Below are positions 1-8,094 of a stretch of DNA of 16,857 bases, piece by piece. This stretch comes from SIG575 sp045632485. GTDB lineage: Bacteria; Bacillota; Clostridia; Oscillospirales; Acutalibacteraceae. The position numbers were made by a program, and so were the translations under genes. The notes under the pieces are model-generated. The model had not been told where the DNA came from and did not search any database. It worked only from the letters and a program-made list of their open reading frames with translations. Numbering within the stretch: position 1 is the stretch's first letter; each line of letters starts with the position of its first letter. The stretch spans positions 1-16,857 of the forward strand of contig JAZQWT010000008.1 in NCBI GenBank assembly GCA_045632485.1, written 5' to 3'.

Positions 1-756
1 AACTCCGTTGATGTAGAATATATATTCGTCTTCTGTCCATTCAAGGCCGTAAGTATTGAATTCATCATAAATATTGTTTGCTTTAAAATCGCCGAGCATT
101 GCAGACTGAAATCCTTCTGTTGCACCGTCAACACCTGCACAATGAACTGTACTTGTTACCGCACTGGGGAAGTACTTGTCTTTATAACTCATTGCTTCAA
201 AAATATCGATTTCGCATCCGCCGATACCGCCTTGTGAATATTCTGCATCATAAGGATTATTTGCCTGAATCCAGAAAGCACTCCAGAAACCGTCACCCTT
301 GTTGCAGATACAACGGATTTCGAAATAACCACGTGTATATCTTTCTTTAAGGGAAACCATACCTGCGTACCAGCCTTCACCATATTCGCCGTCTGTAAGG
401 TATTCACCTGTAATAGTCATTTTACCGTCCTTGAGTGTTACCTGGCTCGGAGCATTGAAACCTGCTCTGCGAGATCCGTTGGCTCTGTAGTTCCACAAAT
501 CTGTGTTAAGTGTGTCGCTGTCAAATTCGTCATACATAACGAGTTCGTATCCGTCAAGATTCAGTTCCTGACCGCGGGGAGTGGTGGGAAAACCGAAAAG
601 AAGCATTCCGAAAAGTTCCACAACTGCCATTATTCCGGCAAAAAAACCTTTGAAAGAAAATGATGTCCACATATTTTTTGTCTGTTCAAAAATCTGAACT
701 ACTGCCCATGCCTCACGATAAGCAAGACCTGCTGTTTTATAAAGCCATTCAAACAT
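1..756 (-). CDS. GH16 family glycoside hydrolase, copy A (3' end beyond window)
   Basis: The open frame reads 252 codons from ATG at 756 to the left edge without a stop, so only the C-terminal ~50 residues are missing. It is a family 16 glycoside hydrolase: the catalytic motif EIDIFE lies at residues 182-187 (E182 nucleophile, D184, E187 acid/base), and the ExDxxE form is that of laminarinase-like beta-1,3-glucanases rather than lichenases (family knowledge). Flanking GH16 blocks are visible: YDEFDSDTLNTDLW, GYFEIRC, WSAFWIQ and TYGLEWTEDEYIFYINGV. The N-terminus has about 30 residues before a hydrophobic stretch (residues ~33-56), which may anchor the enzyme in the membrane with the catalytic domain outside. 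It starts 3 nt after the stop of its upstream paralogue (760-1677), with AGAGGG inside the end of that gene as ribosome-binding site, so the two are co-transcribed tandem duplicates. The exact substrate cannot be told from sequence. Confidence 0.9.
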   Translation of the reverse strand, partial: MFEWLYKTAGLAYREAWAVVQIFEQTKNMWTSFSFKGFFAGIMAVVELFGMLLFGFPTTPRGQELNLDGYELVMYDEFDSDTLNTDLWNYRANGSRRAGFNAPSQVTLKDGKMTITGEYLTDGEYGEGWYAGMVSLKERYTRGYFEIRCICNKGDGFWSAFWIQANNPYDAEYSQGGIGGCEIDIFEAMSYKDKYFPSAVTSTVHCAGVDGATEGFQSAMLGDFKANNIYDEFNTYGLEWTEDEYIFYINGV

Positions 757-759
757 AAA

Positions 760-1677
760 TTAACCCTCTTTCTGATAAATTTTAACGTAATCAATTATAA
801 ATTGTGTATGGTAAGTTTCTTTGTTCATCGTTTCAAGCGTATCAGCTGACGGAACTACAAGGGAAACAATCGGTCTTTCTTCAACCTGTGAAACACCGTT
901 TCCGAAAGATGTACGTGTTGTTTCAACTCCGTTGATGTAGAATATGTACTCATCTTCAGTCCATTCAAGACCGTATGTGTTATAAGAGTTGTAAATATCG
1001 TTTGCTTTGAAAGTGCCGAGATTTGCCGATTGAATGCCTTCCTGCTTTCCGTCAACACCTGCACAGTGAACAGTGCTTGTTACGGAATTAGTGAAAGTGC
1101 TGTTATGGCTCATTGATTCGAAAATATCGATTTCAGCACCACCGACACCGCCTTGTGAGTATTCTGCTTCGTATGGGTGGTCAGCCTGAATCCAGAAAGC
1201 ACTCCACATAGAAGGAGTAGCGTTGCATATGCATCGTATTTCAAAATATCCTTGTTTAAATTTGTTTACTGTTGCAACTTCGGCACCGTACCAGCCTTCT
1301 CCGAATTTGCCGTCTTCACTGTATTCACCTGTAATAATCATATTGCCGTCTTTGAAGGATACTTGTTCGGAAGAATATTTTCCGCTGCCCTGTACGCCTT
1401 CTCCTCTGTGAAACCAAAGGTCTGTGTTGAGTGTGTCACCTTCAAATTCATCATAAAAGACCATTTCATATCCGTCAAGATTCAATTCCTGACCGCGGGG
1501 AGTGGTGGGAAAACCGAAAATAAGCATTCCTAATAATTCCAGAACTGCCATTATTCCTGCGAAAAAGCCTTTAAAAGAAAAACTTGTCCACATAGTCTTT
1601 GTGTGTTCAAAAATCTGAACTATCGCCCAAGCCTCTCTATACACTAATCCGCAGGTTTCCATAAGCCAGTTAAACAT
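760..1677 (-). CDS. GH16 family glycoside hydrolase, copy B
   Basis: A complete 305-residue protein, paralogous along its length to the partial gene just downstream. GH16 catalytic motif EIDIFE is at residues 182-187, followed by TSTVHCAG, TYGLEWTEDEYIFYINGVE and a final beta-strand segment ending IIDYVKIYQKEG, as in laminarinase-like enzymes; the catalytic domain is complete. Residues ~33-56 (FSFKGFFAGIMAV, then ELLGMLIFGF) form a hydrophobic segment after an unusually long N-terminal stretch containing acidic and aromatic residues, so it looks like a membrane anchor or atypical signal rather than a classical signal peptide. The catalytic domain begins at about residue 65. The ATG is preceded by GGAGGG at good spacing and by a strong promoter. 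It likely cuts beta-1,3- or mixed beta-glucans at the cell surface (inference from family). Confidence 0.93.
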   Translation of the reverse strand: MFNWLMETCGLVYREAWAIVQIFEHTKTMWTSFSFKGFFAGIMAVLELLGMLIFGFPTTPRGQELNLDGYEMVFYDEFEGDTLNTDLWFHRGEGVQGSGKYSSEQVSFKDGNMIITGEYSEDGKFGEGWYGAEVATVNKFKQGYFEIRCICNATPSMWSAFWIQADHPYEAEYSQGGVGGAEIDIFESMSHNSTFTNSVTSTVHCAGVDGKQEGIQSANLGTFKANDIYNSYNTYGLEWTEDEYIFYINGVETTRTSFGNGVSQVEERPIVSLVVPSADTLETMNKETYHTQFIIDYVKIYQKEG

Positions 1678-1683
1678 ATAAAA

Positions 1684-1689
1684 CCCTCC
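1684..1689 (-). promoter_or_regulatory. Ribosome-binding site of GH16 copy B
   Basis: On the minus strand, GGAGGG preceded by a run of A, 6 nt before the ATG at 1677. The predicted transcript start (near 1693) leaves a leader of only about 16 nt, nearly all of it Shine-Dalgarno and spacer. Confidence 0.8.
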
Positions 1690-1699
1690 TTTTTTCTTA

Positions 1700-1728
1700 A
1701 TTGTAGTATAATAAAACTACTATGTCAA
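1700..1728 (-). promoter_or_regulatory. Sigma-A promoter of the GH16 pair
   Basis: On the minus strand, a consensus TTGACA (-35, 1728-1723) is separated by exactly 17 nt from TACAAT (-10, 1705-1700). This is near-perfect for the housekeeping sigma factor. No other promoter is seen between the two GH16 genes, so it should drive both. Confidence 0.85.
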
Positions 1729-1767
1729 ATATTATTGCAAAAAATGTGAAATTTTTTGAAAACACTC

Positions 1768-1796
1768 TTTACTTATAAAGCAAAATTTAGTACAAT
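1768..1796 (+). promoter_or_regulatory. Sigma-A promoter of the pyrH-polC-nanA operon
   Basis: TTTACT (-35, 1768-1773), a 17-nt spacer, then TACAAT (-10, 1791-1796). Predicted start is near 1803, giving a ~40-nt leader to pyrH. It is divergent from the GH16 promoter, with the two -35 boxes about 40 bp apart in an A/T-rich stretch, so the two transcription units could influence each other. Confidence 0.75.
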
Positions 1797-1842
1797 AATA
1801 GATGTATAAATGCACCATTTCGGTGTGAACGGAGGTCAATAT

Positions 1843-2547
1843 ATGAAAACTGTTTACAAAAGAATTCTTTTGAAAATCAGCGGTGAAGTTCTTGCAGGCG
1901 AAGCAGGTCATGGTATTAATTTCGACACAGTGCTTTCAATCTGTAAGGCAGTTAAGGAAATTAATAAGGCAGGTGTTCAGGTAGGACTTGTTGTCGGCGG
2001 CGGTAATTTCTGGCGTGGCAGATCAAGCGGTAAAATGGACCGTTCTCGTGCTGACCATATGGGTATGCTCGCAACTGTAATGAACGCAACTGCTCTTGAA
2101 GATACATTTGAACAAATAGGCGTTGATGCTGTTGCAATGTCTGCTCTTCCTATGGAGCAGTTTGCAGAAACATTTACAAGTTCAAAAGCAAAGAAATATC
2201 TTGAAAGCGGTAAGGTTGTTATTTTCGGTTGCGGTACAGGCAATCCTTTCTTTACTACTGACTCAGGTGCAGCTCTTAAAGCAGCTGAAATTGAAGCAGA
2301 TATTCTCTTCAAAGCAACAAATGTTGACGGCGTTTATGACAAAGACCCCAACAAATTTGATGATGCAGTTAAGTTTGATACACTTACACAGGCTGAAATT
2401 CTTGAAAAAGACCTTAAGGTTATGGACAGCACTGCAGCTGCTCTGTGTAAAGATAATAATATTCCGATTCTTGTGTTCAATCTCAATGATCCGCAGAATA
2501 TTATCAGAGCTGTTTCGGGCGAAAACATCGGTACTATCGTAAAATAA
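1843..2547 (+). CDS. pyrH: UMP kinase
   Basis: Phosphorylates UMP to UDP with ATP in the cytoplasm, a step of pyrimidine nucleotide synthesis; bacterial PyrH belongs to the amino-acid kinase fold and is a hexamer. The 234-residue length is normal for the family. Visible motifs: KRILLKISGE near residues 6-15 (phosphate binding), VVGGGNFWRG at 50-59, RADHMGMLATVMNA from residue 69 with the UMP-binding Asp at 71, and MDSTAAALCKDNNIPILVFN near 194-213. The ATG at 1843 is chosen because GGAGGT sits 6 nt upstream; an in-frame ATG at 1810 would add 11 unconserved residues and has no ribosome-binding site. It is the first gene of a long operon. In most Firmicutes rpsB and tsf lie just upstream; here they are absent and the GH16 genes diverge instead. 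Confidence 0.97.
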   Translation: MKTVYKRILLKISGEVLAGEAGHGINFDTVLSICKAVKEINKAGVQVGLVVGGGNFWRGRSSGKMDRSRADHMGMLATVMNATALEDTFEQIGVDAVAMSALPMEQFAETFTSSKAKKYLESGKVVIFGCGTGNPFFTTDSGAALKAAEIEADILFKATNVDGVYDKDPNKFDDAVKFDTLTQAEILEKDLKVMDSTAAALCKDNNIPILVFNLNDPQNIIRAVSGENIGTIVK

Positions 2548-2583
2548 TTATGTAATTAAAATCAATTTCAGGAGGAAATTATT

Positions 2584-3138
2584 ATGCAGACAATTTTTAA
2601 CACAACAAAAGAAAAAATGGAAAAAACATTAGGTGCACTTCAGTCAGAATATGCATCAATCAGAGCAGGCAGAGCAAGTGCTGCTGTTCTTGATAAAATC
2701 AGTGTTGACTACTATGGTTCACCTACACCCATAAATCAGCTTGCTACAGTAGCAGTTGCTGAAGCAAGAATCCTCACCATTCAGCCCTGGGATAAATCAG
2801 TTCTTTCAGCTATTGAAAAAGCTATCCAGACATCTGAAATCGGTATCAACCCCACAAATGACGGTTCAATTATCCGCCTTGTTTTCCCGCCTCTCACAGA
2901 GGACCGCAGAAAAGAAATCGTTAAAGATATCAAGAAAAAAGCTGAAGATTCAAAAGTAGCAGTTCGTTCAATCAGAAGAGATGCTATTGATAAGCTTAAG
3001 AAAATGCAGAAAAATTCTGAAATTACTGAAGATGACCTTTCAAGCGGTGAAGAAAAAATTCAGAAATTTACAGATGAATTTATCAAAAAAGTTGACGATA
3101 AAGCTAAAGATAAAGAAAAGGAAGTAATGGAAATCTAA
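2584..3138 (+). CDS. frr: Ribosome recycling factor
   Basis: Acts with EF-G after termination to split the post-termination ribosome and free mRNA and tRNA. The 184-residue length matches the family. The sequence has the typical coiled-coil three-helix body with an inserted beta domain: the N-terminal SIRAGRASAAVLDKI segment, then YYGSPTPINQLATV, the conserved ILTIQPWDKSVLSAIEKAI, IRLVFPPLTEDRRKEIVK, and a C-terminal helix with VRSIRRDAIDKLKKMQK. AGGAGG at 2570-2575 precedes the ATG. It lies 36 nt after pyrH in the usual Firmicutes order pyrH-frr-uppS. Confidence 0.97.
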   Translation: MQTIFNTTKEKMEKTLGALQSEYASIRAGRASAAVLDKISVDYYGSPTPINQLATVAVAEARILTIQPWDKSVLSAIEKAIQTSEIGINPTNDGSIIRLVFPPLTEDRRKEIVKDIKKKAEDSKVAVRSIRRDAIDKLKKMQKNSEITEDDLSSGEEKIQKFTDEFIKKVDDKAKDKEKEVMEI

Positions 3139-3160
3139 GTTTCTGTTATCATTGAACTTT

Positions 3161-3898
3161 ATGAAAAGTAAATTTGAACTTGAGTCTTTTGAAGTTTTGC
3201 CGAAGCATGTTGGCGTTATTATGGATGGTAACGGCCGTTGGGCAAAACAGAGAGGTCTTGCCCGTTCAGAAGGTCACAAAGAAGGAGCTAATGTTTTCAG
3301 AACAATATGTGAATACGCCTGTGATCTTGGCATAGAATGTATAACGTTTTACGCTTTTTCAACTGAAAACTGGGCACGTCCCGAACTTGAAGTTAAATCA
3401 ATTATGTCCCTTCTTCGTTCTTATCTTCTTGAAGCACTTGAAAGAAAAAAAGAGAATGAAGAAAAGGGAATGAAAATTAAATTTATCGGTGACGTAAGCC
3501 GCATCGATAAAGAATTGCAGAAGATGATTAAAATTATTGAAAAACAGTCTGCAAAGAAAACAAGAACTGTTGTAAATATTGCTGTCAACTATGGCGGTAA
3601 ACAGGAATTGAAAAAGGCATTCACAGAAATTGCCGAAGAAATTGAAAAAGGCAATCTTTCTGCAGCAGATATAACAGATGAACTGATTGAAAAACATCTT
3701 TATACACCTGATTTTCCTGACTGCGATCTGATTATAAGACCGAGCGGGGAGTACAGACTTTCAAACTTCCTTACATGGCAGTCGGCATATTCTGAATTCT
3801 GGTTTTCAGATATTCTGTGGCCTGATTTCACAATAGATAATTTTAATGAAGCATTAAGAGCTTACGAAAAGAGAAACCGTCGTTTCGGCGGAGTATAA
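3161..3898 (+). CDS. uppS: Undecaprenyl diphosphate synthase (cis-prenyltransferase)
   Basis: Adds isopentenyl units in cis to farnesyl diphosphate to make the C55 carrier lipid for peptidoglycan and other envelope glycans. From ATG 3161 the protein is 245 residues, normal for UppS. The signature HVGVIMDGNGRWAKQRG is at residues 16-32 with the catalytic Asp at 22; FYAFSTENWARP and the C-terminal IIRPSGEYRLSNFLTWQSAYSEF block are also present. I see no convincing Shine-Dalgarno before ATG 3161 or before an in-frame TTG at 3152, so translation may be coupled to frr, whose stop is 22 nt upstream. The substrate comes from the MEP pathway, two steps of which (dxr, ispG) are encoded in the same operon. 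Confidence 0.96.
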   Translation: MKSKFELESFEVLPKHVGVIMDGNGRWAKQRGLARSEGHKEGANVFRTICEYACDLGIECITFYAFSTENWARPELEVKSIMSLLRSYLLEALERKKENEEKGMKIKFIGDVSRIDKELQKMIKIIEKQSAKKTRTVVNIAVNYGGKQELKKAFTEIAEEIEKGNLSAADITDELIEKHLYTPDFPDCDLIIRPSGEYRLSNFLTWQSAYSEFWFSDILWPDFTIDNFNEALRAYEKRNRRFGGV

Positions 3899-3913
3899 TT
3901 GGGTGGTTTTCCG

Positions 3914-4765
3914 ATGAAAATAAGAATAATATCAGGCTTGGTGGCAGTGGCAATAGCCTTTCTTGTAATAGCAGCAATGTTTACACCTGTTTTCCCGCTT
4001 TTCATTGCTTTCCTCAGCATAATGGCTGCGTGGGAAATAATGTCGGTAATAGGAGTGAAAAGTAATTTAGTCAGAATTCCCGCTATGGTTTTTTCTGCTC
4101 TCGTTCCTGTGTATACAGCAATGAGTAGTTATTTTTCATTCAGAATTCCTGAAGGTGCAGTTTTGTCATTGTATGTGATTATGATGTTGTGCTTTATGCT
4201 TAAAACGCACGAAAAAACAAAATTTGAACAACTTGCAATTACTTTGTATGCTTCGATTTTTGTTCCTTATGCGCTTTCTTGTTTAATTATGCTCAGAGAT
4301 GTACATACAGCATATGAAGGCGTTTACACAAAATCCGATTCAGTTTATCTTATCTTTTTTACATTGCTTGCTTCTTTTCTTACAGATACATTTGCATATT
4401 TTGTGGGAAGAAAATTCGGAAAACATAAAATGGCACCTGTTATCAGCCCCAAAAAGAGTGTTGAAGGTGCAATCGGCGGTCTTGTTCTTTCAACAGCATT
4501 CAATGTTGCTGTTTTTGCAGGTGTAAAATACTGGGCATTTGACGGAAAAAGTGCAATTACTTTTGCATTTGTAATTATTATGTCAGTATTACTCTCAGGA
4601 ATCAGTATGCTTGGCGATTTGTCAGCATCACTTCTTAAACGCAACTACGGAATCAAGGATTTCGGCAAAATTATGCCCGGACACGGTGGTGTGATGGACA
4701 GATTCGATAGTCTGATTTTCGTTGCGCCGGCACTTTTGGCCGCAATTAAATTTATTAATATTTAA
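3914..4765 (+). CDS. cdsA: Phosphatidate cytidylyltransferase (CDP-diglyceride synthase)
   Basis: Integral membrane enzyme that makes CDP-diacylglycerol from CTP and phosphatidic acid, the precursor of phosphatidylglycerol and related phospholipids. From ATG 3914 it has 283 residues with multiple hydrophobic helices, e.g. residues ~5-40 and ~60-90. The CdsA family signature is intact at about residues 239-265: SLLKRNYGIKDFGKIMPGHG, then GVMDRFD. GGGTGG at 3901-3906 gives a 7-nt spacing to ATG 3914; an in-frame TTG at 3899, directly after the uppS stop, is a weaker alternative. Confidence 0.96.
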   Translation: MKIRIISGLVAVAIAFLVIAAMFTPVFPLFIAFLSIMAAWEIMSVIGVKSNLVRIPAMVFSALVPVYTAMSSYFSFRIPEGAVLSLYVIMMLCFMLKTHEKTKFEQLAITLYASIFVPYALSCLIMLRDVHTAYEGVYTKSDSVYLIFFTLLASFLTDTFAYFVGRKFGKHKMAPVISPKKSVEGAIGGLVLSTAFNVAVFAGVKYWAFDGKSAITFAFVIIMSVLLSGISMLGDLSASLLKRNYGIKDFGKIMPGHGGVMDRFDSLIFVAPALLAAIKFINI

Positions 4766-4784
4766 GAATTATAAGGTAGAAGTT

Positions 4785-5927
4785 ATGAAAAAGATAGCTA
4801 TTCTTGGCTCTACCGGTTCTATAGGAAAACAATCTCTCGACGTTGTACGTATGAGAGGTTTTTCCGTTACTGCCCTTACTGCAAACAGTAATGTGCAGAT
4901 ACTCGAAGAACAGGCAAGAGAATTTAAACCTGAATATGTGGCTCTTCATGATGAAAAAGCCGCAAAAGATTTAAAAATTAAATTAGCAGACACCAACATT
5001 AAAGTTCTGGCGGGTCTTGACGGCATCTGCGAATGTGCAAGTCTTGAAGAAACAGATACTGTCCTCAACAGTGTTGTGGGTATGGTAGGACTTAAACCTA
5101 CTGTAACTGCAATTGAGGCAAAAAAAGAAATTGCACTTGCGAACAAAGAGACACTTGTTGCGGCAGGTAAGTTGGTTACTGATAAAGCACGTGAAAACAA
5201 CGTGCGGATTCTGCCTGTTGACAGCGAACACTCCGCTATTTTTCAGTCTCTCGGCGGATGCGTTTCAAAGTCTATGATTAAAAGGCTTATTCTTACGGCG
5301 TCAGGCGGTCCTTTCTTTGGCAAAAAGAGGGAAGACCTTGAAAATGTTACCGTTAATGATGCTCTTAATCATCCTAACTGGGCGATGGGTGCAAAAATAA
5401 CCATCGACTCTGCTACAATGATGAACAAAGGACTTGAATTAATTGAGGCTGCATGGCTTTTCGATATGCCTGCAGATAAAATTGATATTGTTGTTCATCG
5501 CCAGAGTATAATTCATTCACTTGTTGAATATGTTGATAACTCAGTTATAGCACAGCTTGGCGTGCCTGATATGAGAATTCCCATTCAGTACGCTCTCACA
5601 TATCCTGAAAGATATGAAAGCCCCGTTAAACAGCTTAATCTTACAGATTTCGGTACTCTTACTTTTGAAAATGCGGATGAAGATACGTTCTGTTGCATAA
5701 AATACTGTAAGCAGGCACTAGAACGCGGTGGTACTGCAACGGCTATTGCCAACTCTGCAAATGAAGAGGCAAACAGACTTTTCAGAGAAGGAAAAATAAA
5801 GTTCCTTCAGATTGCAGAGCTTGTAGGTATGGCACTTGAAAATATCCCCGTAAAAGATAATTATTCGTTGCAGGATATATTTGATATTGATGAAGCATCA
5901 AGAAGCTTTGTTAAGTCGGCATTATGA
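4785..5927 (+). CDS. dxr: 1-deoxy-D-xylulose 5-phosphate reductoisomerase
   Basis: Converts DXP to 2-C-methyl-D-erythritol 4-phosphate with NADPH, the first committed step of the MEP isoprenoid pathway and the target of fosmidomycin (family knowledge). From ATG 4785 it is 380 residues. The NADPH-binding GSTGSIG is at residues 8-14; ANKETLVAAG lies near 119-128; the metal-binding VDSEHSA has D146 and E148, and the third ligand is E218 in MNKGLE. The start is chosen from AAGGTAG at 4774-4780 and from the position of the dinucleotide loop; an upstream in-frame start at 4722 lies inside cdsA and would add unconserved residues. The stop overlaps the rseP start (ATGA). Confidence 0.97.
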   Translation: MKKIAILGSTGSIGKQSLDVVRMRGFSVTALTANSNVQILEEQAREFKPEYVALHDEKAAKDLKIKLADTNIKVLAGLDGICECASLEETDTVLNSVVGMVGLKPTVTAIEAKKEIALANKETLVAAGKLVTDKARENNVRILPVDSEHSAIFQSLGGCVSKSMIKRLILTASGGPFFGKKREDLENVTVNDALNHPNWAMGAKITIDSATMMNKGLELIEAAWLFDMPADKIDIVVHRQSIIHSLVEYVDNSVIAQLGVPDMRIPIQYALTYPERYESPVKQLNLTDFGTLTFENADEDTFCCIKYCKQALERGGTATAIANSANEEANRLFREGKIKFLQIAELVGMALENIPVKDNYSLQDIFDIDEASRSFVKSAL

Positions 5928-7021
5928 AAGAAGTGGTAGCAATTAACCTTTTATCTTTGGATTTATCGGCAATCTGGTTTAAAGCGTGGCCGATAATTGT
6001 GGCAATTTTGTTTTTCGGATTAATTATTTTTATCCATGAATTAGGTCATTTTTCCTTTGCTAAGTTGTTCAAAGTCAAAGTGAATGAATTTGCAATGGGC
6101 ATGGGTCCTACAATTATAAAAAAGAAAATAAAGGACACTACTTATGCACTTCGTCTTCTGCCTATCGGCGGTTATGTGAGCATGGAGGGTGAGGATGAAG
6201 AAAGCACAGAAGAAGGTTCTTTTTCAAAGAAACCTTGTTGGCAGAGAATAATTATTGTTGCTGCAGGTGCGGTGATGAACCTGATTCTCGGCCTTATTAT
6301 CTGTGTTTGCATTAATGCAAAACAGGAATTAATAGCAACTCCTGTTATTGCACAGTTCAGAGAAGACGCTGTCAGTGTGTCTTCAGGACTTGAAGTTAAC
6401 GATAAAATAGTTGAAATTGACAACCACTCCGTAACAAGTTATATGGATTTATCTTTCCTTATGATGCGTGACAAAGACGGTGTTATGGATATTACCGTAA
6501 AACGTGATGGAGAAAAAATTGAACTTCACGATGTTAAGTTCGAAATGCGTGAGCTCGAAGACGGTACAAAATCAATGTATTTTGATTTTATGGTGTACGG
6601 AGTTGAGCCTACATTTTTCAATGTAGTCAAGTCAGCTTCAGGCGAAACGCTCTCAATTATAAAAGTTGTTTATCTGAGTTTATTCGACCTTGTAACGGGT
6701 CAGTACGGAATGAATGATTTGTCAGGTCCTATCGGTACAGTAACTTATATTGCCGATGCTGCAACAAACGCACATCAGACTCATGATTTCTCAACTTTAT
6801 TCCTCATAATGGCTCTTATAACCATAAATATCGGTGTGTTCAATCTTTTGCCGTTACCTGCACTTGACGGTGGCAGACTTTTCTTTATGGTGATTGAGCT
6901 TATAAGAAGAAAACCGATTAAACAAAAGTATGAATCATGGATTCATGCTGCAGGTCTTGCTTTATTACTGATATTGATGTTGGTGATATCTGCAAGCGAC
7001 ATTATAAAACTGATAAAATAA
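5924..7021 (+). CDS. rseP: RseP-type site-2 membrane zinc protease (M50)
   Basis: An intramembrane metalloprotease of the RseP/RasP family, which cleaves anti-sigma factors and leftover signal peptides within the membrane. 365 residues. The first transmembrane helix carries HELGH (H38, E39, H42), the zinc and catalytic residues; the third ligand lies in the C-terminal NLLPLPALDGGR motif (D315). A PDZ-like region spans roughly residues 140-205 (SGLEVNDKIVEIDNHSVTSY). Further membrane helices lie around residues 98-115, 285-305 and near the C-terminus. Its ATG overlaps the dxr stop by 4 nt, with no clear ribosome-binding site, so it is probably translated by coupling. The gene sits between dxr and ispG as in many Clostridia. 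Its sigma/anti-sigma partner is not in this window. Confidence 0.95.
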   Translation: MKEVVAINLLSLDLSAIWFKAWPIIVAILFFGLIIFIHELGHFSFAKLFKVKVNEFAMGMGPTIIKKKIKDTTYALRLLPIGGYVSMEGEDEESTEEGSFSKKPCWQRIIIVAAGAVMNLILGLIICVCINAKQELIATPVIAQFREDAVSVSSGLEVNDKIVEIDNHSVTSYMDLSFLMMRDKDGVMDITVKRDGEKIELHDVKFEMRELEDGTKSMYFDFMVYGVEPTFFNVVKSASGETLSIIKVVYLSLFDLVTGQYGMNDLSGPIGTVTYIADAATNAHQTHDFSTLFLIMALITINIGVFNLLPLPALDGGRLFFMVIELIRRKPIKQKYESWIHAAGLALLLILMLVISASDIIKLIK

Positions 7022-7033
7022 GGGGGCATTAAT

Positions 7034-8083
7034 ATGCAGAGAAGGCAAACTAAACAAGTAAAAGTCGGCAACATTGTTATCGGCTCTTCTGCACCTGTGT
7101 GTGTTCAGTCAATGCTTAATGTTCCTTCAACTGATATTGAGGGAAGTGTAAAGCAGTCTGTTCAGCTCGAAAAAGCAGGTTGCGAAGTAATACGTGCCGC
7201 CATCCCTGATATGGAAGCGGTAAAGCTTATTTCTGCAATTAAAGAAAAAGTCAGTGTGCCTCTTGTTGCAGATATTCATTTTGATTACAGACTCGCTCTG
7301 GAAAGTGCAGAGGCGGGGATTGACAAAATCAGAATAAATCCGGGCAATATCGGCTCTGATGACAGAGTGAAAGCCGTTGCAAAAAAATGCAATGAAAAAA
7401 ATATACCTATCAGAATAGGTGTTAATTCAGGCTCTCTTGAAAAAGAGATTCTTGCAAAATACGGTGGAGTTACACCTGAGGCAATGTGCGAAAGTGCAAT
7501 GTACCATGTGAAACTTCTCAATAAATTTGACTTTGATGATATTATTATTTCAATTAAATCATCAGATGTTGAAAAAATGGTAAAGGCTTATCGTTTAATG
7601 GCTGAAATGTGTTCATATCCCTTGCATTTAGGTGTTACTGAGGCGGGGACATATAAAATGAGCCTTATTAAATCATGTGCAGGAATCGGTTCTCTTCTCC
7701 TCGACGGAATAGGTGACACAATCAGAATTTCCATGACGGACGAGCCTGTAAAAGAAGTTGAAAGCGGAATTGATTTGCTTTCGGCACTTAATCTTAAAAA
7801 CGACCGTCCGCAGATTGTGGCTTGTCCTACTTGCGGAAGAACAAGAATAGATTTGATTTCAACGGCAAAAGAAGTTGAAGAAGCACTTAAATCCTGCCGT
7901 AAAAAAATCAAGGTTGCCGTTATGGGTTGCGTTGTAAACGGACCGGGAGAAGCAAAAGATGCTGATATCGGTATTGCCGGCGGTGACGGTTGTGCTGTGC
8001 TTTTCAAACACGGCGAAATCATAAGAAAAATCAGCGAAGAAAATATAGTAAAAGAATTACTTGAAGAAATAGAAAAACTTTAA
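7034..8083 (+). CDS. ispG: 4-hydroxy-3-methylbut-2-enyl diphosphate synthase (HMBPP synthase)
   Basis: Iron-sulfur enzyme of the MEP pathway that reduces ME-cyclodiphosphate to HMBPP, using flavodoxin or ferredoxin as electron donor. 349 residues, the usual compact two-domain form (TIM barrel plus iron-sulfur domain). N-terminal VKVGNIVIGSSAPVCVQSM and VPLVADIHFDYRLAL belong to the barrel; the [4Fe-4S] ligands are C264 and C267 in CPTCGRTRIDL and C299 in GCVVNGPGEA, with E306 as the fourth ligand seen in the family. AGGGGG at 7021-7026 precedes the ATG by 7 nt. It is 12 nt after rseP and 11 nt before polC. Confidence 0.97.
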   Translation: MQRRQTKQVKVGNIVIGSSAPVCVQSMLNVPSTDIEGSVKQSVQLEKAGCEVIRAAIPDMEAVKLISAIKEKVSVPLVADIHFDYRLALESAEAGIDKIRINPGNIGSDDRVKAVAKKCNEKNIPIRIGVNSGSLEKEILAKYGGVTPEAMCESAMYHVKLLNKFDFDDIIISIKSSDVEKMVKAYRLMAEMCSYPLHLGVTEAGTYKMSLIKSCAGIGSLLLDGIGDTIRISMTDEPVKEVESGIDLLSALNLKNDRPQIVACPTCGRTRIDLISTAKEVEEALKSCRKKIKVAVMGCVVNGPGEAKDADIGIAGGDGCAVLFKHGEIIRKISEENIVKELLEEIEKL

Positions 8084-8094
8084 AGGATAAAGAA

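Noticed and set aside
1177..1533. A 118-codon open frame on the plus strand inside the GH16 copy B gene
   Set aside because: It is antisense to a well-supported conserved gene, has no ribosome-binding site and no recognisable protein features.
1812..1826. A small hairpin (CACC ATTTC GGTG) at the start of the pyrH leader, considered as an attenuator or riboswitch
   Set aside because: Only a 4-bp stem, no T-run and no known riboswitch core in a ~40-nt leader.
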